A DNA stretch of 22,391 nt. Origin: DATHRK01 sp035465395. Its GTDB lineage: Bacteria; Gemmatimonadota; Gemmatimonadetes; Longimicrobiales; RSA9. A program made the translations under genes and the position numbers. This document shows, piece by piece, positions 22,243 through 22,391 of this stretch (position 1 is the first letter of the stretch; each line of letters starts with the position of its first letter). The notes under the pieces were generated by a model that worked only from the letters and a program-made list of their open reading frames with translations, ran no database searches and was not told the origin of the DNA. The DNA lies in the NCBI GenBank assembly GCA_035465395.1, contig DATHRK010000024.1, positions 1 through 22,391 of the forward strand, written 5' to 3'.

Positions 22243-22391
22243 ATGGCACGACACAGCAAGCGAACGCGAACGGGCGAAGCGCTCAGCTTCTCGACCGTCA
22301 ACTGGGTCCTGCTCGGCGCCGGCGTCCTGACGCTCGCGCTGGGCTACGTCCTGCTGCGCGGCGGCTCCACGGTCGCCGCGCCCCTCCTGCT
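22243..22391 (+). CDS. small membrane protein, DUF3098-like (partial at right edge)
   Basis: The frame begins at ATG 22243 and is still open at the end of the window, giving 49 complete codons. A basic N-terminus (MARHSKRTRTGEA) is followed by one hydrophobic segment starting at about Val-Asn-Trp-Val-Leu-Leu and the phrase GYVLLRGGSTVAAPLLL, typical of the small DUF3098 family of two-helix membrane proteins. The second helix would lie beyond the window. Function of the family is unknown. It has its own promoter-like element and is probably not part of the signalling operon. Confidence 0.65.
   Translation, partial: MARHSKRTRTGEALSFSTVNWVLLGAGVLTLALGYVLLRGGSTVAAPLL

Noticed and set aside
1..22391. 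Mobile elements, CRISPR arrays, tRNA genes or foreign islands
   Set aside because: No transposase, integrase, repeat-spacer pattern or tRNA cloverleaf was seen, and base composition looks uniform by eye throughout.

Overview
This is a dense, very GC-rich window in which every supported gene lies on the + strand. Intergenic gaps never exceed about 90 bases. No tRNA, rRNA, insertion sequence, phage gene or CRISPR array was seen. The gene content suggests a bacterium of the Gemmatimonadota or a similar high-GC phylum: a type 2 IleRS, an MglA/MglB pair, a DnaA/Hda-like paralogue, many PATAN (DUF4388)-TPR proteins, and what looks like a DUF3098 membrane protein at the right edge. That placement is inference from content, not a database result.

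Bases 1-4934 are a housekeeping block: the tail of an unidentified acidic protein (possibly DivIVA-like), ileS, lspA and an RluA/RluD-family pseudouridine synthase. The ileS product carries a rearranged HIGH motif (Gly-Leu-His-His), which is known from mupirocin hyper-resistant type 2 enzymes.

Bases 4973-21070 form one long chemosensory gene cluster. Most junctions are 1-21 base gaps or 4-11 base overlaps; the exceptions are 91 bases before cheY and 73 bases before mglA. The order is cheW, cheY, cheA, cheC, a 908-residue TPR protein, PATAN-TPR protein 1, a TPR-roadblock fusion, a roadblock protein, mglB, mglA, a DnaA-like protein with two AAA+ domains, PATAN-TPR protein 2, cheR, cheB and a double-domain CheW. 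No chemoreceptor, cheD or cheZ is present. The arrangement puts a CheA-CheY signalling chain, a CheR/CheB adaptation pair and the Ras-like MglA GTPase switch with its MglB partner in one apparent operon. The parallel is the Frz-MglAB control of polarity and surface motility in Myxococcus. The least explained part is the DnaA-like protein: its first ATPase looks intact, its second has lost the Walker A lysine, and it has no DNA-binding domain IV.

Bases 21067-22209 encode a secreted, membrane-anchored HExxH peptidase of the MA-like type, whose start overlaps the end of the double CheW. A final small membrane protein gene begins at 22243, behind a good promoter that would give an almost leaderless transcript, and runs off the window. 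A weaker promoter of similar layout precedes the first cheW.
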